From: Pseudoalteromonas sp. 0303
GTDB taxonomy: Bacteria > Pseudomonadota > Gammaproteobacteria > Enterobacterales > Alteromonadaceae
DNA length: 36,504 nt
Direction: 5' to 3'
NCBI RefSeq assembly: GCF_013349995.1
Contig: NZ_JABVXF010000040.1
Span: 1 to 36,504, forward strand
Part shown: one piece after another, positions 7,835-16,548 of the stretch
How the letters are laid out: the number at the start of each line of letters is the position of its first letter
Position numbering within the stretch: position 1 is the first letter of the stretch
The notes under the pieces: generated by a model
The model's input: the letters and a program-made list of their open reading frames with translations, nothing else
The model's database searches: none
What the model was told of the DNA's origin: nothing
Position numbers and translations under genes: made by a program

Positions 7835-8602
7835 TTAGAAGCCCAGACTTGATAATAGATCATCGACTTCATCTTGTCCTGAGACAACATCATCGCGAGA
7901 CTCTTTATCAATAATTGGCCCTTCAGGACCTGCTAGTGTGTCACTTGTTGCAGGTGCTTTTTCTATGGCCTGTTTTTCTTGTTGTTGATGACCATCTTCT
8001 TGACTGCCAAACACAGTTAAGAGATTAATTAAACTGTCTTCTACCTCTCGCACCAACTCAATAACACGGCGAATAACTTGTCCGGTTAAATCCTGATAAT
8101 CCTGCGCCATCAGCACATTAGTCATCAAACCTTGGAGCTCATCGGTTTTGGTATGCGAGTTATTCATGAACTTATCTAAGCTATGACATAACGATTTAAA
8201 TTCACCGAGTTCAATTTCTCGGTTCATTAAACGATCCCACGTAGGTTTGATTGCGGCAATTTCATCAGCAAGTTGTTGCGCTATTGGTAAACTTGCTTCA
8301 ACCGCATCCATGGTTTTATTGGCGGCGCTTTCTGTCATTTCCATAACATAATTTAAGCGCTGCTTAGCGTCTGGGATCGCTTCGGTAGTTAAATCAGTGA
8401 GACGAGTATCTAGGTCAAAGTTTTTTAATGCTTCATGAAGCTGACGCGTCAATTTGCCGACTTCAGCAAACAACTCTGATTGTTCTTTTGATGCAGCGTC
8501 AAGAATGAGCTTATCCGCTTTTTCTTGTTCACCATTTTCAAGATACTCAACAAGTTGACGAGCTTGCTCTAAACTTATTTGAGGCGCAGCAAGTGCTGAC
8601 AT
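7835..8602 (-). CDS. cheZ: CheY-P phosphatase CheZ
   Basis: A 255-residue phosphatase that switches off phosphorylated CheY. It is largely helical, with a long hairpin of helices in the middle. The catalytic signature LMAQDYQDLTGQVI (about 164-177) contains the glutamine that acts on CheY-P. An acidic, probably flexible linker (about 200-238) leads to a C-terminal CheY-docking peptide, QDEVDDLLSSLGF, which closely matches the E. coli tail. The gene lies 17 bases after cheY and 15 before cheA, consistent with one transcript. Length and motifs are standard for gammaproteobacterial CheZ. Confidence 0.97.
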   Translation of the reverse strand: MSALAAPQISLEQARQLVEYLENGEQEKADKLILDAASKEQSELFAEVGKLTRQLHEALKNFDLDTRLTDLTTEAIPDAKQRLNYVMEMTESAANKTMDAVEASLPIAQQLADEIAAIKPTWDRLMNREIELGEFKSLCHSLDKFMNNSHTKTDELQGLMTNVLMAQDYQDLTGQVIRRVIELVREVEDSLINLLTVFGSQEDGHQQQEKQAIEKAPATSDTLAGPEGPIIDKESRDDVVSGQDEVDDLLSSLGF

Positions 8603-8619
8603 AAGCCTCTCCCCTTAGA

Positions 8620-9003
8620 TTAACCTAGACGTTCAAACACTTTTTCCAATTTGGTTTTAAGTGTCGCAGCAGTGAATGGTTTAACGATATAGCCATTTAC
8701 ACCTGCTTGAGCAGCAGCAACAATTTGTTCTTTTTTCGCTTCAGCTGTCACCATTAAAACAGGAATATGCTTAAGGCTATCATCAGCACGAATTGCACGT
8801 AACAAATCAATACCTTGCATACCAGGCATGTTCCAATCTGTTACAACAAAATCAAATTCTTGATTTTGTAGCATTGGCAATGCTGTTGAACCGTCGTCAG
8901 CTTCCTGCACATTGGTAAAACCTAAATCCCTTAATAGATTTTTAATGATACGTCTCATTGTAGAAAAATCATCAACAACAAGAATTTTCATGTTTTTATC
9001 CAA
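8620..9003 (-). CDS. cheY: Chemotaxis response regulator CheY
   Basis: A 127-residue single receiver domain that carries the chemotaxis signal to the FliM switch. The acid pocket is VVDDFST, the phosphoacceptor is Asp56 in VVTDWNMPG, the switch Thr is in LMVTAEA and the conserved Lys in IVKPFTA. The first helix, DDFSTMRRIIKNLLRDLGF, is nearly the same as in E. coli CheY. I take the TTG start at 9003 because GGAGG sits five bases before it. An in-frame ATG at 8991 would remove four residues but is 17 bases from that site. It follows fliA after 40 bases and precedes cheZ. Confidence 0.97.
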   Translation of the reverse strand: MDKNMKILVVDDFSTMRRIIKNLLRDLGFTNVQEADDGSTALPMLQNQEFDFVVTDWNMPGMQGIDLLRAIRADDSLKHIPVLMVTAEAKKEQIVAAAQAGVNGYIVKPFTAATLKTKLEKVFERLG

Positions 9004-9043
9004 AACATCCTCCGGTGAGGTTTGAACCTTTATTTACTTACTA

Positions 9044-9778
9044 CTAATTAATCCAGTCATTGATTTTTGCTTTGAGCTTAATCATCGCCTGACCATGTAT
9101 TTGACTCACACGCGACTCGCTAACATCGAGTATGTGTCCTATTTCTTTTAAGTTCATTTCGTCGTTGTAGTACAAAGACAAAACGAGAGCATCTCTTTCT
9201 GGTAACGATTGGATAGCCGTTAATAGAGACTGGTTAAACCGCTCATTTTTAACGTTATTAAACGGTTTGTCTAGTCCTAAATCCTGACCTACTGGTGTGA
9301 TGACGTCTTCATCTACACCTAAATCTTCAATACCTAATACTTTACTCGAATTTACATCATGTAGAATATGATGGTACTCATCTAGCGTAATATCAAGTTT
9401 TTCAGCGACTTCAGTATCTTTGGGCTCACGATTTAAAGAGCTTTCTAATTCGGCAATGGTTTCAGCCACAAGGCGGGCATTTCGGTGAACAGAGCGTGGC
9501 GCCCAGTCACCTCTACGAATTTCGTCTAACATCGCACCACGAATACGAATTCCAGCGAAGGTTTCGAAACTAGCACCTTTGCTAGCATCAAAGTTTTTTG
9601 ACGCTTCAATTAGGCCTATCATGCCTGATTGAATTAAATCATCGAGTTGCACACTGGCAGGTAAACGAGCAATTAGATGGCATGCCACTTTTTTGACTAA
9701 AGAGGCATGTTTTTCGACAATCGCATTTAAATTCTGTGCTGATTGATATCCCATCGCTTTATTCACCGATGTTGTCAT
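9044..9778 (-). CDS. fliA: RNA polymerase sigma factor FliA (sigma-28)
   Basis: A 244-residue sigma factor for late flagellar and chemotaxis genes. Region 2 has LVKKVACHLIARLP and DDLIQSGMIGLIEA; the Arg/Trp-containing stretch GAMLDEIRRGDWAPRSVHR is typical of FliA. Region 4 ends with MNLKEIGHIL and SESRVSQIHGQA, the helix-turn-helix for the -35 box. It starts two bases after the flhG stop. It is held inactive by the anti-sigma FlgM, which is not in this window, until the hook is complete; that is family knowledge. I found no convincing sigma-28 promoter in this window, so its targets, probably including the flagellin gene, lie upstream of what is shown. Confidence 0.97.
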   Translation of the reverse strand: MTTSVNKAMGYQSAQNLNAIVEKHASLVKKVACHLIARLPASVQLDDLIQSGMIGLIEASKNFDASKGASFETFAGIRIRGAMLDEIRRGDWAPRSVHRNARLVAETIAELESSLNREPKDTEVAEKLDITLDEYHHILHDVNSSKVLGIEDLGVDEDVITPVGQDLGLDKPFNNVKNERFNQSLLTAIQSLPERDALVLSLYYNDEMNLKEIGHILDVSESRVSQIHGQAMIKLKAKINDWIN

Positions 9779-9780
9779 AG

Positions 9781-10641
9781 TTAGCCGTTTACTAGTTTTT
9801 CAATAAAAAATTCTAAATGGCCAGACGGTTGATTAGGGATCGGCCACTTAACTGCTTTTGTTGCTAATGTTTTAAACGCCACCGCTGCCGGAGAGTTCGG
9901 GAATAATTCAACAATCACCTTTTGACGTCGCGTAGATTTACGCATGTTCTCGTCATAAGGAATGGTTGCTACCAACTCCATTGAAACATCTAAAAAACGA
10001 TCCGTTACTTTTGAAAGCTTAGCAAATAATTCTTGCCCTTCACGCAAACTGCGCACCATATTGGCAACAATTTTAAATTTATATACGCCATGCTCACGGC
10101 TAAGCACTTTAATAAGTGCGTAAGCATCAGTAATTGAGGTAGGTTCATCGCATACAACCACAACAACGTCTTGGGCTGCACGAGAAAAGCTTAATACCAT
10201 GTCAGAAATACCTGCGGCGGTATCAACAATTAATATATCAAACTCGGTGTTTAACTCGCTAAAAGCGCGAATAAGGCCTGCATGCTCAGATGGCGTTAAT
10301 TCAACCATACTTTGTGAACCAGACGTCGCTGGTACAATTTTGATGCCCGCAGGGCCTTCAACAAGAATTTCGTCAAGCTCACACTCGCCTGACAAAACAT
10401 GAGATAAATTACGTTCAACACGAAGGCCAAGCATTACGTCACAGTTTGCCAAACCTAAATCGGCATCTAATACTAATACACGATTTCCTTGCTGACCTAA
10501 TGCGATTGCGGTATTGAGTGAAACGTTGGTTTTACCCACTCCACCTTTACCGCCAGTAACAGCGATAACTTTAACGCCACTATTATTATTTTGATTCATT
10601 TTGCGCAGGCCGCTTGCTTGATCTAATACTGTGTTAATCAT
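9781..10641 (-). CDS. flhG: FlhG/FleN, MinD-like ATPase controlling flagellar number
   Basis: A 286-residue MinD/ParA-type ATPase. The N terminus has DQASGLR (residues 7-13), the DQAxxLR element that in this family stimulates the GTPase of FlhF. The deviant Walker A motif GKGGVGKT is at 31-38, followed by VLDADLGLANCD, with DILIVDTAAG further on. The protein limits the number of polar flagella and, in Pseudomonas (FleN), restrains the activator FleQ. The C-terminal part ends with a hydrophobic stretch FFIEKLV that may form the membrane-targeting helix. It overlaps the flhF stop by eight bases. Its partners flhF and flrA are both in this window. Confidence 0.95.
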   Translation of the reverse strand: MINTVLDQASGLRKMNQNNNSGVKVIAVTGGKGGVGKTNVSLNTAIALGQQGNRVLVLDADLGLANCDVMLGLRVERNLSHVLSGECELDEILVEGPAGIKIVPATSGSQSMVELTPSEHAGLIRAFSELNTEFDILIVDTAAGISDMVLSFSRAAQDVVVVVCDEPTSITDAYALIKVLSREHGVYKFKIVANMVRSLREGQELFAKLSKVTDRFLDVSMELVATIPYDENMRKSTRRQKVIVELFPNSPAAVAFKTLATKAVKWPIPNQPSGHLEFFIEKLVNG

Positions 10642-12115
10642 ACATCCCTACTGTGTTCGACGCTACTGCTTGACGTCTTGAATGTTGTGCTTTTGCTCGT
10701 TTTAAATACAATTGTTCAGCTTTTTTCACTAGTTTTTCAGCATTCGCTACGCGAATATCCTCAGGAACGCGCTGACCGTTAGTAAGATACCCTATTGGCA
10801 GGCGATTTTGAATCGCTATGCTAATAATCTCACCTAAACTTAAAGATTCATCCAATTTAGTGAAGATACAGCCACTTAGGTGAACCTTTTTAAAGTGTCT
10901 TACGGTTTCTTGCAACACATTTATCTGTGCTGTAGCACTTAATACTAAATAACTACGAATATCAACACGCTGATTACGCATTAGGGTATTTAACTGCTCA
11001 GTTAAACGTAAATCACGTTGGCTCATACCCGCTGTGTCTATTAATACTAGACGCTTATTACGTAAATGGTATAACACTTCAGCTAATTCATTCGCATCTT
11101 TTACCTGCTTAACACCACAGCCAATAATACGACCATAAGTAGCCAATTGTTCGTAGGCACCAATTCTGTAGGTATCAGTGGTGATCAACGCCACTTTATC
11201 TGCACCATATTTTTGTGCACCCAGTGCAGCTAATTTTGCAACTGTGGTTGTTTTACCAACGCCTGTTGGACCCACTAATGCGAATACACCACCTTGACGC
11301 AGGATTTCGTTATTCGTTGTATGCATTTGGTTTTCAACCATTTGCAGAAGTGCTTGCCACGCTTGTTGACGTGATACGTCGTCAGGAATGAAACACGCCA
11401 TTTGCTCAGCAACATCACGTTCAATGCCCATACCTGCTAAGCGGTCAATCATACATGCACGAGTCGGATCGCGGCGCGCCATATCTTGTTGCATTAGGCC
11501 AGATACTTGGTGTTCAAGTAATTGACGAATCGCATTCATTTCTTCGCGCATGGTCGTCATTTCTGATTGATTCGCAGGTGCTGAGTTTTTGTGCTCGGCT
11601 GGTGAATCTAAATCATCAAAACCAGAATCTAAGTCGTCATCAAAACCTAAGCTATGTGCTTGAGTTTGTACACGAGGTGCTGCTTGCTGTTGATAACGAG
11701 GAGCTTGCTTATATTCAGGCTGTTGCTGCTCAAAGCTTGGCTCTTTTGGTTGATAGTGTTCACTCGTATCAATACCAGATTGACTAAACATTGACGCAAG
11801 CTCTGGCGAACGAGGGCGTGGGGCTTGACGCTCAAGTAACGCTTGTAGGCTATCAGCAACTTTCGCTTGCGGCTCAGGTTTAGCACGCATTGGCTCAGGT
11901 TTAACAAAGTTATGCTGTGGAGCAGGTGCTGATTGTGCCACGGCTGGTTTAGCTTCGGCTTTCGGGGCTGCTTTGTCGTAATCAACAGCTGCAACGATTT
12001 CAACGCCGTTAGCAAGCTTTTTGTTCGACATAATAACCGCATCAACACCTAGTTCATCTTTCACTTCTTTCAGTGCTGTGCGCATATCTTTAGCAAAAAA
12101 ACGTTTAATTTTCAT
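10634..12115 (-). CDS. flhF: FlhF, SRP-type GTPase that places the flagellum at the pole
   Basis: A 493-residue GTPase. A conserved N-terminal B domain (about 1-45) is followed by a long Gln/Pro/Ala-rich variable region (about 48-185), a helical N domain, and the G domain with P-loop GPTGVGKTTT (282-291), TTDTYRIGAYEQL, VLIDTAGMSQRD and a TKLDE guanine-specificity motif. FlhF marks the cell pole and recruits the first basal-body parts. It works with FlhG, whose gene overlaps its 3' end, and it follows flhA by 20 bases, so transcription probably starts at the sigma-54 site before flhA. The length is typical for marine gammaproteobacteria. Confidence 0.96.
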   Translation of the reverse strand: MKIKRFFAKDMRTALKEVKDELGVDAVIMSNKKLANGVEIVAAVDYDKAAPKAEAKPAVAQSAPAPQHNFVKPEPMRAKPEPQAKVADSLQALLERQAPRPRSPELASMFSQSGIDTSEHYQPKEPSFEQQQPEYKQAPRYQQQAAPRVQTQAHSLGFDDDLDSGFDDLDSPAEHKNSAPANQSEMTTMREEMNAIRQLLEHQVSGLMQQDMARRDPTRACMIDRLAGMGIERDVAEQMACFIPDDVSRQQAWQALLQMVENQMHTTNNEILRQGGVFALVGPTGVGKTTTVAKLAALGAQKYGADKVALITTDTYRIGAYEQLATYGRIIGCGVKQVKDANELAEVLYHLRNKRLVLIDTAGMSQRDLRLTEQLNTLMRNQRVDIRSYLVLSATAQINVLQETVRHFKKVHLSGCIFTKLDESLSLGEIISIAIQNRLPIGYLTNGQRVPEDIRVANAEKLVKKAEQLYLKRAKAQHSRRQAVASNTVGMYD

Positions 12116-12135
12116 GGTTCAACCCCTTTACTATC

Positions 12136-14247
12136 CTATTGTTGGCCTACTGAGCTGACAATCTTAATCTGTCTTTCGTCTGGTACCTCTTGGTAAGACA
12201 TCACCCTTAAACCTGGGATGGTGTACTTAACGAAGCGAGATAACACAGTTCTTAACATTCCTGACGTTAATAGTATCGAAGGTTCACCGGCCATTTCTTG
12301 GTTTTGATGCGCTTCATTCAATGATTGTTGAAGTCGCTCTGCAAGGCTTGGCTCTATTCCGGCACCTTCGTCACCTGCATTCTGAAGTGACTGATGCAAC
12401 ATCTGTTCCAACTCAGGCGCCAAGGTTATGACAGGGATCTCAGAAGACATACCAACAGCGTCTTGAACAATCAATCTGCGCAGTGAAATTCGCACTGCAG
12501 CCGTTAGCACATCAGGGTCTTGGCTACGTGGACCATATTCAACAAGGGTTTGAACAATCGAGCGCATATCGCGAATTGCCACCCCTTCATTGAGTAAGTT
12601 TTGTAGCACTTTTACGATAGTAGTGAGAGGTAATACGTCAGGAACCAGTCCTTCAACAAGACGTGGATGACTCTTCGCTAACATATCTAGTAAGTTTTGT
12701 ACTTCTTCATGACCAAGTAGTAAAGCAGCACTGTTAGTAAGTAACTGGCTGATATGAGTTGCAACCACAGTTGCTGAATCAACCACGGTATAGCCAAGTG
12801 ATTGCGCTTCATCTTTTTGATCAGGTTTGATCCACACCGCATCTAATCCGAATGCTGGGTCTTTTGTGGCAACTCCTTTGATTGGACCAAATACTTGGCC
12901 TGGATTAATCGCTAACTCATCACCATGCTTAAGCTCACCCTCACCGCTCGATACACCCATCATAGTAATTCTGTAAGCGTTAGGGTCGAGTTCTAAGTTA
13001 TCGCGAATATGCACAGGAGGTACCAAGAAACCAAGTTCCTGAGAAAGTTTCTTACGCACACCTTTAATACGATTTAACAGTTCACCACCTTGCGATTGGT
13101 CAACAAGTGGAATCAATCGATATCCCACTTCTAAGCCAATAACATCAACTTGCTGAACGTCATCCCAACCCAGTTCTTTTTGTTCTTGTTTATTGGCAAC
13201 GCCTGTACCTGGTGCACCACCATTTGCTTCTTGCTCTGCTTTTTCGGCTTCTGCTTTGGCTTTTTGTTGTTGTGTGAAATAAGCAAGGTAACCGAGTAAT
13301 GCACCTAAGCTTAAAAATGCAATATGCGGCATACCTGGTACAAGACCCATGATGATCAAAATACCCGATGCGATATAAAGTGATTTTTCGTTACCTAGCT
13401 GTGTCTTAACTTGATCGCCCATATTGTGCGATTCATTTTGACGGGTAACAACGATTGCGGTACCAATAGACAGTAATAGTGAAGGTAGCTGTGCAACTAG
13501 ACCATCACCAATAGTTAGCAAGGTATACACTTCCATCGCACGGCTGAACGATAAATCATGTTGGATCATACCAACAAATAAACCACCAACGATATTAATC
13601 ACGAGAATAACGATACCCGCTATCGCATCGCCTTTTACGAACTTACTTGCACCATCCATTGAACCATAGAAATCGGCTTCACGAGTAACTTCTTCACGAC
13701 GTTCTCGGGCTTGTTCTGCACTGATGAAACCGGCGTTTAAGTCAGCATCAATCGCCATTTGTTTACCTGGCATTGCATCAAGAGTAAAGCGAGCTGATAC
13801 TTCAGAAATACGGCCAGCACCTTTGGTGATAACCACAAAGTTAATAATGATTAAAATTAGGAAGACCACTAAACCAACTGCATAGTTACCGCCGATAACC
13901 ACCGAGCCAAAGGCCTCGATAACTTTACCGGCTGCATCTCCACCGTTATGACCTTCTAGCAATACCACACGGGTACTGGCGACATTCAGTGCTAAGCGCA
14001 TGATGGTTGCAATTAGTAGAACCGCAGGGAACATACCAAATTCAAGTGGTTTCATGGTGTAAACAGTAACTAGTAACACCACCAGTGCTAACGCGATATT
14101 AAACGAAAATAGAATATCTAAAAGAAATGGCGGCAGGGGTAAAATCACCATGCCCAGCGCAGCAAGTACCATTAACGGCGTGCCGATACCCTTCGCATAC
14201 TCTTTTTTATCTCTGTTAAGTTGTTGTAATACCGCTTTAAATTCCAT
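12136..14247 (-). CDS. flhA: FlhA, flagellar export gate protein
   Basis: A 703-residue inner-membrane protein of the flagellar type III export gate. The N-terminal half holds about eight membrane helices. The conserved FHIPEP-family segment, with RISEVSARFTLDAMPGKQ and AIDADLNAG, lies at 146-173. A charged linker rich in Ala, Glu and Gln (about 325-365) leads to the cytoplasmic domain (about 370-690), which docks chaperone-substrate complexes. It is the first gene after a sigma-54-type promoter at 14286-14301 and is followed by flhF, flhG, fliA and the che genes, so this may be the head of that transcript. Confidence 0.97.
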   Translation of the reverse strand: MEFKAVLQQLNRDKKEYAKGIGTPLMVLAALGMVILPLPPFLLDILFSFNIALALVVLLVTVYTMKPLEFGMFPAVLLIATIMRLALNVASTRVVLLEGHNGGDAAGKVIEAFGSVVIGGNYAVGLVVFLILIIINFVVITKGAGRISEVSARFTLDAMPGKQMAIDADLNAGFISAEQARERREEVTREADFYGSMDGASKFVKGDAIAGIVILVINIVGGLFVGMIQHDLSFSRAMEVYTLLTIGDGLVAQLPSLLLSIGTAIVVTRQNESHNMGDQVKTQLGNEKSLYIASGILIIMGLVPGMPHIAFLSLGALLGYLAYFTQQQKAKAEAEKAEQEANGGAPGTGVANKQEQKELGWDDVQQVDVIGLEVGYRLIPLVDQSQGGELLNRIKGVRKKLSQELGFLVPPVHIRDNLELDPNAYRITMMGVSSGEGELKHGDELAINPGQVFGPIKGVATKDPAFGLDAVWIKPDQKDEAQSLGYTVVDSATVVATHISQLLTNSAALLLGHEEVQNLLDMLAKSHPRLVEGLVPDVLPLTTIVKVLQNLLNEGVAIRDMRSIVQTLVEYGPRSQDPDVLTAAVRISLRRLIVQDAVGMSSEIPVITLAPELEQMLHQSLQNAGDEGAGIEPSLAERLQQSLNEAHQNQEMAGEPSILLTSGMLRTVLSRFVKYTIPGLRVMSYQEVPDERQIKIVSSVGQQ

Positions 14248-14285
14248 AATTCAACAATTTCAAAAAATTGACACTACACGGAATT

Positions 14286-14301
14286 TGCAATAACTATTCC
14301 A
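14286..14301 (-). promoter_or_regulatory. Sigma-54 promoter before flhA
   Basis: On the minus strand the sequence is TGGAATAGTTATTGCA. The GG at -24 and GC at -12 have the exact sigma-54 spacing and the -12 box TTGCA is perfect; the CAC after the GG is replaced. It lies in the 71-base gap between flhB and flhA, with a predicted start near 14275, about 28 bases before the flhA ATG. FlrA-RpoN control of flhA is known in Vibrio cholerae. Confidence 0.75.
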
Positions 14302-14318
14302 AGTTATATAGCTACTTT

Positions 14319-15449
14319 CTAATATTTGTAAGCATCGGGTATTGGGAGCTTTTTATTAAGTGGTACAGGACGTTTACCGCGCCCTTTTTGGAAGCGTTTT
14401 AACTGGAAAACATAAGCTAGCACTTGCGCAACGGCAGTGAATAGCTGATCGGGTATTTGATTGCCCACATCGGTGGTGTGATACAGCGCACGTGTAAGCA
14501 TTGGTGATTCAACAATTGGCACGTCATTACCCTTGCCTACTTTACGAATTTGCATAGCAAGCTCGTCCACGCCTTTGGCAAGAACAATAGGCGCACCCGC
14601 TTTAGCTGTATCGTATTTTAGTGCTACAGCATAATGGGTCGGGTTGGTTACGATCACATCGGCATCAGGCACGTCTTGCATCATACGCCTTTGCGACATT
14701 TCACGCTGAGTACGACGAATACGCGCTTTTATTTGCGGATCACCCTCAGAGTTTTTGTATTCGTCTTTCACCTCTTGTAGAGTCATTTTAAGCTCTTTGT
14801 GGTGCTTATGACTCTGAAAAGGAGCATCAATTGCAGCAATGAGTATTAAAGTACAGGTTAAGCCTAAAAACATCCAAGCGAGAATTTCAAGCGCGTGAAT
14901 GATATTTCCAGGTGCACTTTCAATACTTAAATGTAATATTTCATCAAAGAAGGTATTAATTAAAAACACCGCAAAGCCAGCAACCACAGCAAATTTTAAA
15001 ATAGACTTAACTAGCTCTACTCCTGCTTGAGGGCCAAGCATACGTTTAATACCTTTAGCCGGCGACATCTTACTTGCTTTTGGTGCTGCCGCTTGCCAAC
15101 TAAAGTTAAAACCCCCCAGTAAAGTGTTCCCAACAAAAGCGGCTATCACGATGATCAACACAAACATTGCCATAGGAAATAACAACGCATCCGCAACAAT
15201 TCCCCACACTGAAAACATTTTAGTGGTGTCGTAGGTTTCATTACGATTAAGGCTTAATAAGCGCCCCATCACATTATAAAGACCTTTGCCAATTTCAGGA
15301 CCATAAAGTAATAGTGATACTGCCGAGAAGATAAGCACAAACATGGTACCTAGCTCTTTTGAGCGGGCAACCTGGCCTTTTTTCTTGGCGTCGTCTATTT
15401 TCTTCCCGGTGGGTTCTTCGGTTTTTTCTTGACCAGAATCTTCAGCCAT
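14319..15449 (-). CDS. flhB: FlhB, export apparatus protein with self-cleaving switch
   Basis: A 376-residue inner-membrane component of the flagellar type III export gate. A charged N-terminal tail is followed by about four membrane helices (about 30-215), a linker helix, and the cytoplasmic domain. The autocleavage site NPTH lies at 269-272, as in enteric FlhB. Cleavage between Asn and Pro changes export from rod/hook to filament substrates, a step triggered by FliK, also encoded here. The ATG has AGGAG upstream. It lies nine bases after fliR and ends the fliL-to-flhB run; the next gene has its own sigma-54 promoter. Confidence 0.97.
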   Translation of the reverse strand: MAEDSGQEKTEEPTGKKIDDAKKKGQVARSKELGTMFVLIFSAVSLLLYGPEIGKGLYNVMGRLLSLNRNETYDTTKMFSVWGIVADALLFPMAMFVLIIVIAAFVGNTLLGGFNFSWQAAAPKASKMSPAKGIKRMLGPQAGVELVKSILKFAVVAGFAVFLINTFFDEILHLSIESAPGNIIHALEILAWMFLGLTCTLILIAAIDAPFQSHKHHKELKMTLQEVKDEYKNSEGDPQIKARIRRTQREMSQRRMMQDVPDADVIVTNPTHYAVALKYDTAKAGAPIVLAKGVDELAMQIRKVGKGNDVPIVESPMLTRALYHTTDVGNQIPDQLFTAVAQVLAYVFQLKRFQKGRGKRPVPLNKKLPIPDAYKY

Positions 15450-15458
15450 GGCGTGCTC

Positions 15459-16238
15459 CTAAGGTGTACAACCAACAAGGCTGCACATTAACTCAACCAT
15501 TTTTAACCACTGAAACTCAAATTGAGTCATGAAATTACCTAACGTCGCCCATATAATTACAAGACCAGCCACTAAGGTAAACGGAAAACCTATCGAAAAA
15601 ATATTTAACTGCGGTGCAGCACGGGTCATTACACCAAACGACATATTAATAACCAACATAGCTGTCAGTGGCGCTAAAGCAAGCACCAAGGCTGTAGTAA
15701 ACATCCAGCCGCCCCAAGTAACGATATCCCAGTAATGATCAACCGCCCACCAATTGCCATCAATTGGCAGTACTTCAAAGCTATGAATGACCATTTGAAT
15801 CATCATTAAATGACCATTAAAAACGAAAAATAGTAAGGTAGCCAAGATTAAATAAAACTGGCCTACAGCGGGGACACTTAGGCCATTAGATGGATCAACG
15901 ACGGACGCAAAACCAAGACCGGTTTGCATCGCGAGTATTTGCCCAGCAAGAATAAAGGTATTTAGTAATAGGATTGAAGCAAAGCCTATCGCCACACCAA
16001 TAAGCATTTGTTGAATGACTACGAGAATCATTTCAAAGGAGAATAGGTTATTAAAAGTCGCAGGGGGCAGCATAGGAACGGCAACAAAGGTGACAACCAC
16101 AGCTAAGCCGAGTTTAATTCGTGTCGGTACATTCTTGGCACCAAGACCTGCCATGATCATAATCATTGAGCTAATACGCACTAATGGCAGCAAAAAGTCA
16201 CTGAGCCATTGAATAATGACCGCAAATGGAAATTCCAT
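15459..16238 (-). CDS. fliR: FliR, flagellar export gate protein
   Basis: A 259-residue integral membrane protein with about six hydrophobic segments. It forms, with FliP and FliQ, the core channel of the flagellar type III secretion gate. Family-typical stretches include PLVRISSMIMIM near the N terminus, and GQILAMQTGLGFASVVDPSNG in the middle. The start codon directly follows the fliQ stop without spacer, and flhB begins nine bases after its end, matching the conserved fliPQR-flhB order. Nothing unusual is seen. Confidence 0.96.
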   Translation of the reverse strand: MEFPFAVIIQWLSDFLLPLVRISSMIMIMAGLGAKNVPTRIKLGLAVVVTFVAVPMLPPATFNNLFSFEMILVVIQQMLIGVAIGFASILLLNTFILAGQILAMQTGLGFASVVDPSNGLSVPAVGQFYLILATLLFFVFNGHLMMIQMVIHSFEVLPIDGNWWAVDHYWDIVTWGGWMFTTALVLALAPLTAMLVINMSFGVMTRAAPQLNIFSIGFPFTLVAGLVIIWATLGNFMTQFEFQWLKMVELMCSLVGCTP

Positions 16239-16508
16239 TTAGCCCGCTATCTCCGGTATAGACATCACTAAGCGGTTAAAAAAATCCATAAGTTCTTGCG
16301 TGAACCAATGGCCACCTAATATCAATGCACTTATGGTAATTAGCAAACGAGGTAAAAAGCTTAATGTTTGCTCATTGATAGATGTTGCCGCTTGGAAAAC
16401 AGCAACAACAAGACCAACCAATAAGCCAGGTACCACGATTGCCGACACTAACTTTATGACTAAAAACAGTGCGTCACTGAGTATATCGACAAAAATTTCT
16501 GGTTCCAT
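16239..16508 (-). CDS. fliQ: FliQ, flagellar export gate protein
   Basis: An 89-residue protein with two membrane helices (about 13-38 and 50-72) forming a helical hairpin. Several copies surround FliP and FliR in the export gate. The family motif ATSINEQTLSFLPR lies between the helices. The length matches the family (about 89). It is placed between fliP (40 bases upstream) and fliR (no gap). Confidence 0.96.
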   Translation of the reverse strand: MEPEIFVDILSDALFLVIKLVSAIVVPGLLVGLVVAVFQAATSINEQTLSFLPRLLITISALILGGHWFTQELMDFFNRLVMSIPEIAG

Positions 16509-16548
16509 TTTGTCTCCCCTACCTAATTATGTGTCTTGAATTGCATTG

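Noticed and set aside
11455..11787. Open frame antisense to flhF
   Set aside because: It lies within the Gln/Pro-rich coding part of flhF, has no ribosome site of note and resembles no known protein; it reflects codon bias of the real gene.
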